Shown: one piece after another, positions 1 through 9,226 of the stretch | Layout of the letters: every line of letters begins with the position of its first letter | How positions within the stretch are numbered: position 1 is the stretch's first letter | NCBI GenBank assembly: GCA_003478935.1 | Contig: QUFP01000019.1 | Span: 1-64,000 of the forward strand | From: Firmicutes bacterium AF25-13AC | GTDB lineage: Bacteria > Bacillota > Clostridia > Lachnospirales > Lachnospiraceae | Length of the DNA: 64,000 nt | Direction of reading: 5' to 3' | Made by a program: the position numbers and the translations under genes | The notes under the pieces: model-generated | The model's input: the letters and a program-made list of their open reading frames with translations, nothing else | Databases searched by the model: none | Told to the model about the DNA's origin: nothing

Positions 1-186
1 GGTCAAAAGGTATTTTGCCCCCAACTGATATCCACGAATTGCTCCGTTGCTATGCAACTTTCGCAATTCTAAAAACATTCGGATTCGCTGATTTTCCTTG
101 AAAATCGCTGCATCCTCATGTTTTTGCGGGTCCCAAGCTCAAAAACCTAATCGTGCAAGCACGAACGGCTTTTGGAGCTTTTGACC
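1..186. repeat. Structured multi-hairpin intergenic element
   Basis: The segment is bounded by the inverted repeat GGTCAAAAG (1-9) and CTTTTGACC (178-186). Inside are three successive hairpins. The first pairs gaattgc (36-42) with gcaattc (63-69) and has an inner gttgc/gcaac pair. The second pairs aaaaacat (71-78) with atgttttt (118-125) and has an inner gattttc/gaaaatc pair. The third pairs aagctcaaaa (135-144) with ttttggagctt (170-180) and is capped by tcgtgc-aa-gcacga (151-164). No coding frame fits. The layout resembles a MITE-like interspersed repeat or a structured RNA. It lies just past the amidase stop codon and may continue left of the window. Confidence 0.55.
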
Positions 187-200
187 CTGGTATCATATTA

Positions 201-899
201 TCATAATCTCTTTTCATTCGCAAGGTATTCTAATATTCCCTGACATATTGCTTTTGCTATTGACTTTTGATATGTTGGTGTTGCAAGAAGCTTTGCTTCC
301 TCCCAATTGCTTAAAAAGCCACACTCACATATCACAAGAGGCATTGGCGAATGGACAAGCAGATAATATTCTCCGTTTGGCTTTATTGTTCTTGTATTTT
401 CATCTCCAATTACAAGATCAAAAGCTTCCTGTATACTTGCAGCAAGCTTTTTTCCTTCTGCTGAATCCTTATAATAAAACACCTGTGGTCCTTTGACTGA
501 TTCCTGTGTATAACTATTCTGGTGAATGCTCACTGCTATATATGCATCACAGTCAACCATGATCTGAATACGCTTTTTCATATCTGCAAGTTTTTTATTG
601 CGTTCTGATGACTGATACAGTGGACTGTCATCTTCCCTTGTCATGACTACATTAATTCCTTCATTTTCAAGAAACTCTTTTACATACTTTGCAATCTCCA
701 AATTAATATCTTTTTCAAGCACCTGGTTTATTCCAACCTTACCTGAATCATCTGCCCCATGTCCGGCATCAAGAATCACCGTTACTGTTTTTTGTGGAAC
801 TGTAGATACCTGCTGTATCTTTTTTGTGGTGGCTGCCGGCATTACATATGCCAGCGAAAGAATCAAAAGCATCATTATAAATTTTGCTGTCTGTTTCAC
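201..899 (-). CDS. N-acetylmuramoyl-L-alanine amidase (Amidase_3, CwlD-like)
   Basis: A secreted zinc amidase that cleaves the bond between N-acetylmuramic acid and L-alanine in peptidoglycan. Visible Amidase_3 motifs are DAGHG (zinc His about 47), a Glu near 62, SIHQN (His about 126) and ECGFLSN (catalytic Glu about 192). I chose the GTG start at 899 because TGAGG lies 5 nt upstream and it leaves a clean signal peptide or anchor (MKQTAKF followed by a hydrophobic stretch); the frame stays open to 971 without a better ribosome site. At 232 residues it is the size of CwlD, the spore-cortex amidase, but a vegetative role is not excluded. It has no close operon partner. Confidence 0.85.
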   Translation of the reverse strand: MKQTAKFIMMLLILSLAYVMPAATTKKIQQVSTVPQKTVTVILDAGHGADDSGKVGINQVLEKDINLEIAKYVKEFLENEGINVVMTREDDSPLYQSSERNKKLADMKKRIQIMVDCDAYIAVSIHQNSYTQESVKGPQVFYYKDSAEGKKLAASIQEAFDLVIGDENTRTIKPNGEYYLLVHSPMPLVICECGFLSNWEEAKLLATPTYQKSIAKAICQGILEYLANEKRL

Positions 900-985
900 A
901 CTGACCTCATATTTTATCATTCTCTTTTCTAGTATATTGACATTACCCATATACTTATCCATATTTTGCAATGCTTCTTAAGACA

Positions 986-1023
986 AAAACGTTCAGGTCA
1001 TATATTGCTGACCTGAACGTTTT
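986..1023. terminator. Intrinsic terminator, bidirectional
   Basis: A perfect 15-bp stem, aaaacgttcaggtca paired with tgacctgaacgtttt, has an 8-nt loop and A/T tracts on both sides. It ends the minus-strand GH18 transcript and sits just upstream of the amidase gene. Confidence 0.85.
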
Positions 1024-1040
1024 ATCTTATGGCTTATTCA

Positions 1041-2913
1041 TCACTTATCTGTATATTTTCGAATAATGCTCCACGTTTCCTTATTTTCCATATTTAATTT
1101 AAAGAATGCAACGCCTCCCGGCTCATATGAGCATGCCGCCTGCATCTTTAAATCCATGGAATTTTCATCTTCGACCCAAAGGCGATACCACGAACCATTC
1201 TCCTCATACTCAGTGTAAAACTGACCGACATCATCAAGCCATGTCAGACTCAGATCATGCTCACGAATTATGTTATTCTCGCCCTCCATGCTGACACCTT
1301 TGCTGCTTAACAGATATTTGTTGTTCTTAGAATCATATGCACCATCGCTGTTATCAACAAAAACCTGCGAATTATCAGTCTTATCAGACTCACTCTCCGC
1401 TGGTGTCTCACACCACAGTCTGCTGTAAAATGGAAGACCTACAATCACCTTTTCCTTTGGTACCTCGGCTATAGTGCGCTCTGCCGACTGCTTTACAAAT
1501 GCAAGAGAAGATGTGCTTCCTGCTTCTGGTCCTTTTACATAATGCTCATCATATGCCATGACAACAACATAATCGACAACCTGCCCCTGCTGTGTTCTGT
1601 CATAAAATGCTGTGTGCGGCATTGGTGAATAATTATCTACCGAAAGAACAAGCTTTTCCTTACGACAGGCAGCAGACAGTTCACGGATAAACTGTATGTA
1701 AGAAGGTCCCACATCAGATTTAATGGTTTCCACATCCAGATTAATGCCATCCGCTCCAAGCTCCTTCACCGCGTCAATCACAGCTGTAATCAATGTTTTC
1801 CTGTGTGAAGTTGTTCCAAAAACCTGAGGCCATCTGTTGAAATATTAATATCATCAAGCATAACCCATACCTGAGGCCTGCCTTATGCGCTTTTGTTACA
1901 TATTTCTTTTCACCCAGATTTTGAATATTTCCATCATTATCCTTAATAGTAAACCAGGTTGGACAAATTACATTCATGCCCTTTGCTGTCGAGATTATAT
2001 CATCAAGCTGACTATATCCCGATTCACTAAATACTTGATGCCATCCCATCACAACCATCTCATCCATTGCGATATTCGTATACTTTGGCAGAGGTCTTCC
2101 ATCTGGAACAGCCTTTGCCTCCTCCTTAATCTCACCAAGCATCTTATTCTGCACATATCCAACCAGACCAGTCTGTGTCTGTACGCGACTCCAGGATGCT
2201 CCCTGCTCTAATACAGTAACAACATCGTCAGTAGCCAGTGAAGCCACAATATCATTCTTGATACCGGCCTGTGTACGCGCCTTTGTATCTTTCAGTAAAG
2301 ATGCGCGCGGCTGCTCGCTCCAGTCATTAAATACCCAGATGGACTTCATCGTATCGTCAACTGTATAATAAGAGTAGTCCATCAGCTTAAGATAATCAAG
2401 CGCAATACATAAGCTTCCATCTTTAAAATAGCACGGCTGATATGTCAGTGTATACTTAATTCCATCTGAATCAGTATAAAAGCTTTCTCCCGGTGCTGCA
2501 GAATATGTTTGGAGCGGATCTGTATATAATAATGCCAGACCGTCATAATAAAAGGCATCGCTAATCTCATAGTAAAGCGTAGAAAACGGAAGATACCATA
2601 CACCATTTTCCTCAAACGGTGCACCATTCGTAATATCAACAATCTCGGAATTTACAATAAGTCCATACTGATTGTCATCCTCAAGACCAAAATATTGATT
2701 ATGGCTTACTCGATTCTTTGACGGAATCAAAAGATACACACCTGCTCCAATCACTGCCAATAAAATCAGAAGTATAAATAAAAATCCTGCTTTCCCTTTT
2801 TTCTTCCTTTTTTTCGGTTTTGGCGCCTTTTTCGTCTGTTTTTCTGGTTCCTTTTCTATTTTTTTCTTTTTTTCCTTCTCAAAATCCTTTTCAGAATTTT
2901 TTTCATCACCCAT
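1041..2913 (-). CDS. Membrane-anchored glycoside hydrolase family 18 protein with SH3 domain (two frameshifts)
   Basis: The domain order is a lysine-rich cytoplasmic tail, one membrane segment (about residues 43-62), a copper-amine-oxidase-N-like region, a bacterial SH3 domain and a C-terminal GH18 barrel. The GH18 active-site pattern DGINLDVE (DxxxxDxE type) is present. The reading frame breaks twice: near 1872 (CTCAGG-TATGG needs one more base to read LRVW) and in the T-run at 1796-1799 (needs one more A on the coding strand to read GKTLITAV). Adding one base at each point restores a continuous protein of about 620 residues. The family includes spore-cortex and wall-lytic glucosaminidases such as SleL/YaaH, so wall remodelling is likely. 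The start ATG at 2913 has AAAAGGA upstream. Confidence 0.75.
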
Positions 2914-3015
2914 AAGTTTTTCCTTTTCTGTTTGTGGCAAAGGCAGATAAGAGGTTCGGTGCTGCAGCTGCCTGCTGTTTATTTCCTATCTGCCTTTCTC
3001 GTTTCTTTTGTTATT

Positions 3016-3222
3016 TTAACATGGCTTACGTTCTCTTTTGTCTGCTGAAGTGGACAACACGCCAGAAAACTGTCTCTCATCCAGCTTTTCCTGATGTGTA
3101 TGATTCTTATACGAATCTGTGTGATGTAATTCATATACCGTGTTCGCCGTCATGTGCTGAGTCTTATGCGTAATTGCCTCCCTTTCAAGGGCTTTGTCAC
3201 TCTGCCAGTCTGTGCGTTCCAT
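3016..3222 (-). CDS. Possible small hydrophilic protein, unknown
   Basis: A 68-codon frame rich in His, Thr, Lys and Glu, with no recognisable domain, membrane segment or signal. It is on the same strand as the GH18 gene and could be first in its transcript. The ATG has no convincing Shine-Dalgarno sequence (upstream GCTGAAAA), and an in-frame stop lies directly before it. It may be chance; it is listed because it is the only sizeable minus-strand frame in a 560-bp gap. Confidence 0.2.
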   Translation of the reverse strand: MERTDWQSDKALEREAITHKTQHMTANTVYELHHTDSYKNHTHQEKLDERQFSGVLSTSADKRERKPC

Positions 3223-3377
3223 TTTTCAGCAAACAGCAGGTACTCGCTTTCCTGCCGTTACTCTCAGCTTATACTAAAATTCGAAATAAATCAATTATCT
3301 TCACGCTTTTTTAAGAAAAAACTACATATTGTAAATATTCCTTAAAAATTACGTACAGTTCGCACGATAAATTTTTC

Positions 3378-3406
3378 TTGAATTATGTGCAAAATAGGTG
3401 TATCAT
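3378..3406 (+). promoter_or_regulatory. mecA promoter
   Basis: TTGAAT (3378-3383), a 17-nt spacer and TATCAT (3401-3406) form a good sigma-A type promoter 67 nt before the mecA start. Confidence 0.6.
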
Positions 3407-3413
3407 GTTAATG

Positions 3414-3447
3414 AGGTGTCGCAAAAAATTACGCATGACACCTTTTA
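3414..3447 (+). promoter_or_regulatory. Leader hairpin with U-run at the start of the mecA transcript
   Basis: AGGTGTC (3414-3420) pairs with GACACCT (3437-3443) and TTTTATTTT follows. The stem begins about where transcription should start from the promoter at 3378-3406. It is shaped like a small terminator or attenuator, or it may protect the 5' end of the mRNA. Confidence 0.4.
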
Positions 3448-3473
3448 TTTTGAATTAGGAAGGATGTGAGTGA

Positions 3474-4211
3474 ATGCGCATTGAAAAAATAAGTGACAAG
3501 CAGATTCGCTGCACGTTAACACAGGCTGATCTGCAAAACCATCATATAAATATTGGCGAACTTGCCTATGGCTCTGAAAAGGCACGTTCTCTATTTCAGG
3601 AAATGCTTTCTCAGGCTTCAAGGGAATTTAATTTCCATGCGGAAAACATGCCGCTTATGATTGAGGCCGTTCCTATGTCTGGCGATAATCTCGTGCTTGT
3701 AATCACGAAGGTTGAAGATCCAGATGAAATTGATACTCGTTTTTCCAAATTTTCACCAGCAATTGATGACGACGATTTCTCTGGTGACTTTGCAGACATT
3801 GAGGCAGCCTTTGGAGACACCAAGGCAGATGAAATTATTGAGGAATTTAATCGCCTATGTGAACAACAGGCTCAGCTCGATGATGAACCTACTGATCCAG
3901 CCTATATAACTGAGCCAGATTTCTTCCGTGTTTATGCGTTCTTGTCTATTGATGAGGTCTGCCGCGCATCCCGTGCACTGCAGAGTGCATATGATGCTGA
4001 CAATTCTTTATATAAGGATCCACAGCATAACCGCTACTATCTTGTCCTGCACAAGGGTGATCACTCTCCTCAAACATTCAATAAAGTATGCAATATTTTG
4101 TCAGAACATGCAGAAAGCATCCACTGTAATGCAGGCACTGAGAGTTACTATAAAGAGCACTTTACTCTGATTCTCGCAAAACATGCACTGCAGTCTCTCA
4201 AACAGCTTTAA
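3474..4211 (+). CDS. mecA: MecA-family adaptor protein
   Basis: An adaptor that delivers substrates to the ClpC/ClpP protease; in Bacillus it targets ComK. The N-terminal segment starting MRIEKISDKQIRCTLTQADL is characteristic of the family, followed by an acidic linker (about residues 85-140, rich in Asp and Glu) and the C-terminal ClpC-binding domain. At 245 residues it is slightly longer than Bacillus MecA. AGGAAGG lies upstream of the ATG at a somewhat long spacing. It is transcribed alone from its own promoter. The target in this organism cannot be read from the sequence. Confidence 0.85.
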   Translation: MRIEKISDKQIRCTLTQADLQNHHINIGELAYGSEKARSLFQEMLSQASREFNFHAENMPLMIEAVPMSGDNLVLVITKVEDPDEIDTRFSKFSPAIDDDDFSGDFADIEAAFGDTKADEIIEEFNRLCEQQAQLDDEPTDPAYITEPDFFRVYAFLSIDEVCRASRALQSAYDADNSLYKDPQHNRYYLVLHKGDHSPQTFNKVCNILSEHAESIHCNAGTESYYKEHFTLILAKHALQSLKQL

Positions 4212-4262
4212 TAAAAGGCGTCAAAATGCTTTTGTTTGGCTTGTGAATTGTAAACAAACCCC

Positions 4263-4290
4263 TTGCAAAATCTACGTTTTCTGCTATACT
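4263..4290 (+). promoter_or_regulatory. Promoter of the SEC-C protein gene
   Basis: TTGCAA (4263-4268), a 16-nt spacer and TATACT (4285-4290) lie about 58 nt before the chosen ATG. Confidence 0.55.
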
Positions 4291-4348
4291 GACTGTGTGT
4301 GCCCTTTTTGGTGCACCTGTGCAATACGGTAAAAATTGGAGGATTATT

Positions 4349-4852
4349 ATGACATTACTTGAGCAGTGGAGAGGCAGTGCCTACAACGAGAACATGACTC
4401 AGGAACAGTACAATCAGTTCTGGAATCATTATTTTGTAATTGAGAAGGGATTTTATGAGTCTCTTCTTGCCGATAACGAAGTCGTAACCGGAACCATCCC
4501 GCAGCTGGCTGAAAAATACGGCATTGACAAGATGGTTATGGTTGGTATTTTAGATGGCATCAATGACAGTTTGAAGCAGCCAAACCCAATCGAAACAATG
4601 GATGAGACAACTGAGCTCTCTTTAGATTATGATAAAGAAAAGCTGTACTACAACATGGTTGGTGCAAAGGCTGAATGGCTTTATACCCTTCCTCAGTGGG
4701 ATGCACTTCTTACTCCAGAGCGCCGCAAGGAGCTTTACAAAGAACAGAAGTCTTCTACTACCATCGTAAAGGATAAGAAGATCGGCCGTAACGATCCGTG
4801 TCCTTGTGGAAGCGGTAAAAAATATAAGTACTGCTGCGGAAGAAATAAATAA
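4349..4852 (+). CDS. SEC-C motif protein of unknown function
   Basis: A 167-residue cytosolic protein ending in a SEC-C zinc-binding motif ([18 protein letters not shown], pattern CxC-x8-CC), the same motif found at the SecA C-terminus. The rest is an unassigned helical region. The ATG at 4349 is chosen because GGAGG lies 7 nt upstream; the longer frame from 4295 has no ribosome site and overlaps the promoter. The gene stands alone between its own promoter and a strong terminator. SEC-C proteins often bind zinc and sometimes associate with SecB or ribosomes, but nothing here identifies a partner. Confidence 0.8.
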   Translation: MTLLEQWRGSAYNENMTQEQYNQFWNHYFVIEKGFYESLLADNEVVTGTIPQLAEKYGIDKMVMVGILDGINDSLKQPNPIETMDETTELSLDYDKEKLYYNMVGAKAEWLYTLPQWDALLTPERRKELYKEQKSSTTIVKDKKIGRNDPCPCGSGKKYKYCCGRNK

Positions 4853-4892
4853 AAAAAATTAAAAAATCATTTAAATGATGTAAAATTAACAT

Positions 4893-4938
4893 AAAAAGAC
4901 ACTTATCTGGGACAATTCCTTTGACAAGTGTCTTTTTT
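4893..4938 (+). terminator. Terminator that also contains the citrate synthase -35 box
   Basis: AAAAAGACACTT (4893-4904) pairs with AAGTGTCTTTTT (4926-4937). The 3' arm and loop end contain the TTGACA of the next gene's promoter. Confidence 0.8.
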
Positions 4939-4949
4939 ATCGTTATAAT
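4921..4949 (+). promoter_or_regulatory. Consensus promoter of citrate synthase
   Basis: A perfect sigma-A promoter: TTGACA (4921-4926), 17 nt, TATAAT (4944-4949). The -35 box overlaps the 3' arm of the preceding terminator. The leader that follows has a GC-rich stretch, unusual here (GCCGCCGCCGCGGC). Confidence 0.8.
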
Positions 4950-4994
4950 AATCGCATACGCGCCGCCGCCGCGGCAGAAAGGCAGGTCTCACCT

Positions 4995-6362
4995 ATGAAT
5001 GCATTAACAAAACAAGCAGCTTCTTTTTCTGAATCTATGATTCCACAGTGTCTGGAAAATGCCGCAATGGATCCCACTCTTTTTGATACTTATGGTGTAA
5101 AACGTGGACTTCGTGATAAGGCTGGCAACGGTGTTGTCGCTGGACTTACTAATATTTCAGACGTATCTGCTTACTGGTTTGACGAACAAGGCAACAAGCA
5201 TCCTCAGGAAGGAAAACTTTCCTACCGTGGTTATAATATCAACGATCTTGTCAATGGCTTTGTACGAGAAAAACGTTTTGGCTTTGAAGAAACCACCTAT
5301 CTCCTTCTATTCTCCAAACTTCCTGATGAAAAAGAACTGGCAGAATTTACTGAGCTTCTCGCTTCCTTACGCAGACTCCCAACTAATTTTGTGCGCGATG
5401 TTATTATGAAAGCTTCTGGAAAGGATATTATGAATTCCATGACGCGAAGTGTTCTTACACTTGGAAGCTATGACGATACACTTAATGACACCAGTCTCTC
5501 CAATGTACTTCGTCAGTGTTTGATGCTGATCAGTGAATTTCCAATGCTAGCTGTCTACGGCTATCGTGCGTATTCTCATTATGAAAGAAATAAGAGTCTT
5601 TACATCCACAGACCTGACATGTCCTTGTCTACGGCTGAAAATATTCTTCGCATGCTTCGTCCTGATAAGAAATTTACAAAATTGGAAGCACTTGTTCTTG
5701 ATATTGCACTTGTCCTTCACATGGAGCATGGCGGCGGAAATAACTCCACCTTTACCACACGCGTTGTCACTTCTTCTGGCTCCGACACATACTCCGTTAT
5801 GGCTGCTGCACTTTGTTCTCTTAAAGGTCCAAAGCATGGTGGTGCCAACATCAAGGTTCAGCAGATGATGAAAGATCTTAAAAAGCATGTAAAAGATACA
5901 TCAGATGTAGATGAAATCGTATTCTATTTAAGTCAGCTTTTAAACAAAGAAGCCTTTGATAAGAAGGGTCTGATCTATGGTATGGGACATGCTGTCTACT
6001 CTGTTTCTGACCCAAGAGCACAGATTTTTAAGGGTTTTGTCAAGGATCTTGCAGAAGAAAAAGGACTCATGGATGATTATCAGCTTTATTCCAATGTAGA
6101 GCAGCTTGCTGTTGATTTAATTTCAAAGCGCCGCACAATCTACAAAGGCGTATGCGCAAATGTAGACTTCTACAGTGGCTTTGTTTATAGTATGCTCGGC
6201 ATCCCAGAGGAGCTGTTTACACCGCTTTTTGCAATGGCACGTATTGTTGGTTGGAGTGCACACCGCATGGAAGAGCTGATCACTGGAGATAAGATCATAC
6301 GTCCTGCTTACAAGCCACTTAGCACACAAAAGGAATATATTGATCTTCATAACAGACCATAA
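4995..6362 (+). CDS. gltA: Citrate synthase
   Basis: Condenses acetyl-CoA with oxaloacetate to give citrate, probably for 2-oxoglutarate and glutamate synthesis in an anaerobe with a partial TCA cycle. Family motifs include HMEHGGGNNSTF, GPKHGGANIKV and GMGHAVYSVSDPRA, which carry the active-site histidines. At 455 residues it is longer than the classical bacterial enzyme and has an N-terminal extension of about 40 residues. The ribosome site is imperfect (AGGCAGG about 9 nt before ATG) and lies in a small AGGT-CTC-ACCT fold. The gene is monocistronic, with its own consensus promoter and a bidirectional terminator. Confidence 0.9.
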   Translation: MNALTKQAASFSESMIPQCLENAAMDPTLFDTYGVKRGLRDKAGNGVVAGLTNISDVSAYWFDEQGNKHPQEGKLSYRGYNINDLVNGFVREKRFGFEETTYLLLFSKLPDEKELAEFTELLASLRRLPTNFVRDVIMKASGKDIMNSMTRSVLTLGSYDDTLNDTSLSNVLRQCLMLISEFPMLAVYGYRAYSHYERNKSLYIHRPDMSLSTAENILRMLRPDKKFTKLEALVLDIALVLHMEHGGGNNSTFTTRVVTSSGSDTYSVMAAALCSLKGPKHGGANIKVQQMMKDLKKHVKDTSDVDEIVFYLSQLLNKEAFDKKGLIYGMGHAVYSVSDPRAQIFKGFVKDLAEEKGLMDDYQLYSNVEQLAVDLISKRRTIYKGVCANVDFYSGFVYSMLGIPEELFTPLFAMARIVGWSAHRMEELITGDKIIRPAYKPLSTQKEYIDLHNRP

Positions 6363-6382
6363 TCTACTTTCTAAAAAAATTT

Positions 6383-6415
6383 ACCGCCCATAGAATCAAC
6401 TATGGGCGGTTTTTG
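6383..6415. terminator. Bidirectional terminator between citrate synthase and aroA
   Basis: ACCGCCCATA (6383-6392) pairs with TATGGGCGGT (6401-6410); TTTTTG follows and A-rich sequence lies on the other side. It serves the two convergent genes. Confidence 0.85.
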
Positions 6416-6462
6416 TTACAGTTCGCGGATAAACTAATTAACTTTTTTCATATCAATGTGTT

Positions 6463-7784
6463 TCACATCTGTATTTTTTCAACAATCTCATCAAGCACAT
6501 CAAAATAATGCTCGAATGTCTTTTTACAGCACATCGGATCGTTGATGACTATTCCCTCTGCGCGCAGTCCTACAAGGCTAAAGCCCATTGCCATGCGGTG
6601 ATCGTCATAAGTCTGGATCAGTGCCGGCTTTGGCGTTCCTGGCCATATCGTGATACTATCTTCGCCTTCCTCGCAGCGAATATCCATGCGTGTTAGCTCT
6701 GTACATATTGCCGCTATGCGATTGCTTTCCTGTAAGCGGATATGCGCGATTCCACGTATGGTAGTCGGTGTATCAGCAAATGGTGCAATTGCCGCCAATG
6801 TAATAGCCTGATCTGAGCAGCTGTGCATATTTACATCCACACCTTTTAAGATACCGTTTGCTGGTTTGCTCACACAGATTCCCTCTGGTGTATCTTCACA
6901 GATACAGCCCATTTTTTCAAGAATATGAACAAATTCAACATCTCCCTGCAGTGATTCTTCATGCACACCAGAAACTGTAACTGATATGCCAAGAAGTGCT
7001 GCCATGGCATAAAATAACATGCAGCAGATACATCTGGCTCTATATCATACTTCTTTGCCTGATAACCGCCCTGCTTAGCAATTTTGTACACACCATTCTC
7101 AGACTGTACCTTTATTCCAAACTGCTCCATCATACGCACCGTCATGTCGATATAAGCCATGCCATGAGTTCCCTCTACCCTAATTACAGACTCTCCTGCA
7201 TATGCGCCAAGTGAGATAAGCAGTGCACTTAAAAACTGGCTGCTGTCATTAATATTAACGCTGACATCAATACGCTTTTTCTCATTGTCACTATCATCAA
7301 TAAGCAGCCCTGCACCTGTCACTTCAAACGGAAAATGACCATCCTGTCCCTCAAACAAAAATGATGCTCCGATGCCAGTCAGCGTCTTTAAAAGGGGTCC
7401 CATAGGGCGCTTTCTCATCTGTGCAGATGCATCCATATAGTGAGATCCCTCTGACAACCCCAGAAATGCCGCCAAAAAGCGCGCTGCTGTTCCGGCGCTT
7501 CCGACATATATAGCGGCATCTTTTGCCGGTACCTGTCCTCCATGACCATTTACAGTAACATTACAGTTATCTTCTTCTACCTTTGTTTCTATTCCAAGCT
7601 TTTGCACACAGTCCAAAAAATGTCTCGAATCATCAGAAAAGAGCACGCCCGAAAGCGCACTCTCTCCTTTTGCGAGCGCTGCTAAAAGCAGCGCCCTGTT
7701 TGTAATACTTTTTGATCCGGGCACATGAACTGTAATGCTTGTCTGTTTGATTTCGTTTACTTTTTTTACACGATATTCTTCCAT
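6463..7784 (-). CDS. aroA: 3-phosphoshikimate 1-carboxyvinyltransferase (EPSP synthase), frameshifted
   Basis: Transfers enolpyruvyl from PEP to shikimate 3-phosphate in the aromatic amino acid pathway. The N-terminal motif VPGSKSITNRALLLAALA and the later GSAGTAARFL and RKRPMGPLL segments are typical. The frame breaks at the A-run 7011-7014: the coding strand reads TGT-TAT-TTT-ATG, and one more T restores CYFYAMAALLG and joins both parts into about 440 residues, the normal length. A single homopolymer base loss in an otherwise intact gene suggests a read error. It is probably last in the glnA-ANTAR-dapL-aroA run, although a 180-bp structured element separates it from dapL. Confidence 0.85.
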
Positions 7785-7811
7785 ACAAAGCAGCCCTTCC
7801 TCTTTCTAATT

Positions 7812-7995
7812 TTTAACAGTCCACGGACGCCATTCACAAAACCGCACATTCTGTGCGCCGCTGCAAAGCGCGAACAAAGTACGCGCGCAGCTTTATTTTG
7901 TTCATGAACGGGCGTCCACCTCGGCATGTTGATTCACAAAATCCTCATGCAAGCATGGGATTTCATGAATCTGCCATGACGTGTGAACTGTTAAA
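7812..7995. repeat. Structured repeat element with terminal inverted repeat, upstream of aroA
   Basis: The ends are TTTAACAGT (7812-7820) and ACTGTTAAA (7987-7995), abutting the dapL stop codon. Internal pairs include ggacgcc with ggcgtcc, GCACA-TTC-TGTGC, GCTGC-aaa-GCGCG with CGCGC-GCAGC, and gattca (7931-7936) with tgaatc (7966-7971) capped by CATG-CAAG-CATG. The arms next to the ends (CAGTCCACGGACG, and CAGTTCACACGTCA on the minus strand) recur in the shorter element at 16441-16500, which marks the two as one family. It is probably a non-autonomous mobile repeat or a structured leader of aroA. Confidence 0.6.
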
Positions 7996-9207
7996 TCACA
8001 TCTTTACAATTCTCTCAATTGCCTCTTTAGTATTCTCGGCACTTCCAAATGCAGTCAGACGGAAGTATCCCTCTCCGCTTGGTCCAAAGCCTGATCCTGG
8101 TGTACCTACGATATTGACAGTCTCAAGCAGGTAATCAAAGAACTGCCAGCTTGTCATGCCGTCTGGTGTCTTTAACCAAATGTATGGTGCATTTACGCCT
8201 CCTGATACGCTGTAGCCTGCGCTCTTTAAACCTGTTAAGATCATTTTTGCGTTATTCATGTAATAATCAATCTGTGCCTTAAGCTCAGCCTGTCCCTGAG
8301 GAGTGTAAACTGCCTCTCCTGCACGCTGAATGATATACGGAGCACCGTTGTACTTAGTTCCATGACGTCTTGCCCACAATGGATTAAGTGCAACACCATC
8401 ACACATCAATTCCTTCGGGATTACAGTAAAGCCAAGACGCATTCCTGTAAATCCGGCATTCTTAGAAAAGCTTCTAAGCTCAATTGCACATGTTCTTGCA
8501 CCTTCACACTCATAGATGGAATGTGGAATATTTTCTTCTGAAATGTAAGCTTCATAGGCTGCGTCGTAGATGATAACTGAACCCTTCTCATTTGCATAGT
8601 CAACCCACTTCTGAAGCTCATCCTTTGTGATAACACTTCCTGTTGGGTTATTCGGATAGCAAAGATAAATCAGATCTGGTGTCTTTTCTGGCAGTGCCGG
8701 CGTGAAATTGTTTTCCTGTGTACACGGCATGTAAATAACATTGCTCCATGTCTCGGTCTTTGGATCGTAAACGCCAGTGCGTCCTGCCATAACATTACTG
8801 TCAACATATACAGGGTAAACAGGGTCACATACAGCAATAACACTGTCTGCCGCAAAGATTTCCTGAATATTTCCGCAATCACACTTCGCACCGTCAGAAA
8901 CAAATACTTCGTCGATGTCTACATGGCAGCCTCTGTCCTTATATTCCTTTGCAATGGCGCTGCGAAGAAACTCATATCCAAGATCTGGTGCATAGCCGTG
9001 AAAAGTCTCTGCATGACCCATCTCCTCTACTGCCTTATGTGTAGCTTCGATAATAGATGGTGCAATTGGCTGTGTTACATCACCAATTCCTAAACGGATA
9101 ATCTTCTTATCTGGATTTGCTGCACTGTAAGCAGCTACTTTCTTTCCAATTTTTGAAAACAGATAGCTTCCCGGAAGCTTCAGATAATTTTCATTTACTC
9201 TTGCCAT
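7996..9207 (-). CDS. dapL: LL-diaminopimelate aminotransferase
   Basis: A PLP enzyme that converts tetrahydrodipicolinate directly to LL-diaminopimelate, feeding lysine and peptidoglycan synthesis and bypassing succinylase and acetylase steps. The N-terminus [20 protein letters not shown], the [11 protein letters not shown] segment and the PLP-lysine motif [15 protein letters not shown] are typical of DapL. At 403 residues it has full length. AGAGGAGAA precedes the ATG. It starts 19 bp after the ANTAR gene, so both are likely in the glnA transcript. Confidence 0.93.
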   Translation of the reverse strand: MARVNENYLKLPGSYLFSKIGKKVAAYSAANPDKKIIRLGIGDVTQPIAPSIIEATHKAVEEMGHAETFHGYAPDLGYEFLRSAIAKEYKDRGCHVDIDEVFVSDGAKCDCGNIQEIFAADSVIAVCDPVYPVYVDSNVMAGRTGVYDPKTETWSNVIYMPCTQENNFTPALPEKTPDLIYLCYPNNPTGSVITKDELQKWVDYANEKGSVIIYDAAYEAYISEENIPHSIYECEGARTCAIELRSFSKNAGFTGMRLGFTVIPKELMCDGVALNPLWARRHGTKYNGAPYIIQRAGEAVYTPQGQAELKAQIDYYMNNAKMILTGLKSAGYSVSGGVNAPYIWLKTPDGMTSWQFFDYLLETVNIVGTPGSGFGPSGEGYFRLTAFGSAENTKEAIERIVKM

Positions 9208-9226
9208 TCTTCTCCTCTTTCCGCCG

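Larger units (their letters stand above)
2914..3473. other. Intergenic region between GH18 gene and mecA
   Basis: No gene is clearly supported here. An 11-bp inverted repeat (AAAGGCAGATA at 2939-2949, TATCTGCCTTT at 2987-2997) lies in the GH18 leader without a T-run. A weak minus-strand promoter is possible (-35 TTGATT at 3289-3294, -10 TATAAG at 3268-3273, spacer only 15). The mecA promoter occupies the right end. Confidence 0.5.

Noticed and set aside
1041..2913. Calling the GH18 gene a decayed pseudogene
   Set aside because: Two single-base changes restore the full domain order with intact active site, as in other genes here, so a read error is more likely.
5547..5888. Long frame antisense to citrate synthase
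   Set aside because: It lies wholly within a well-supported gene and has no start signal or domain.
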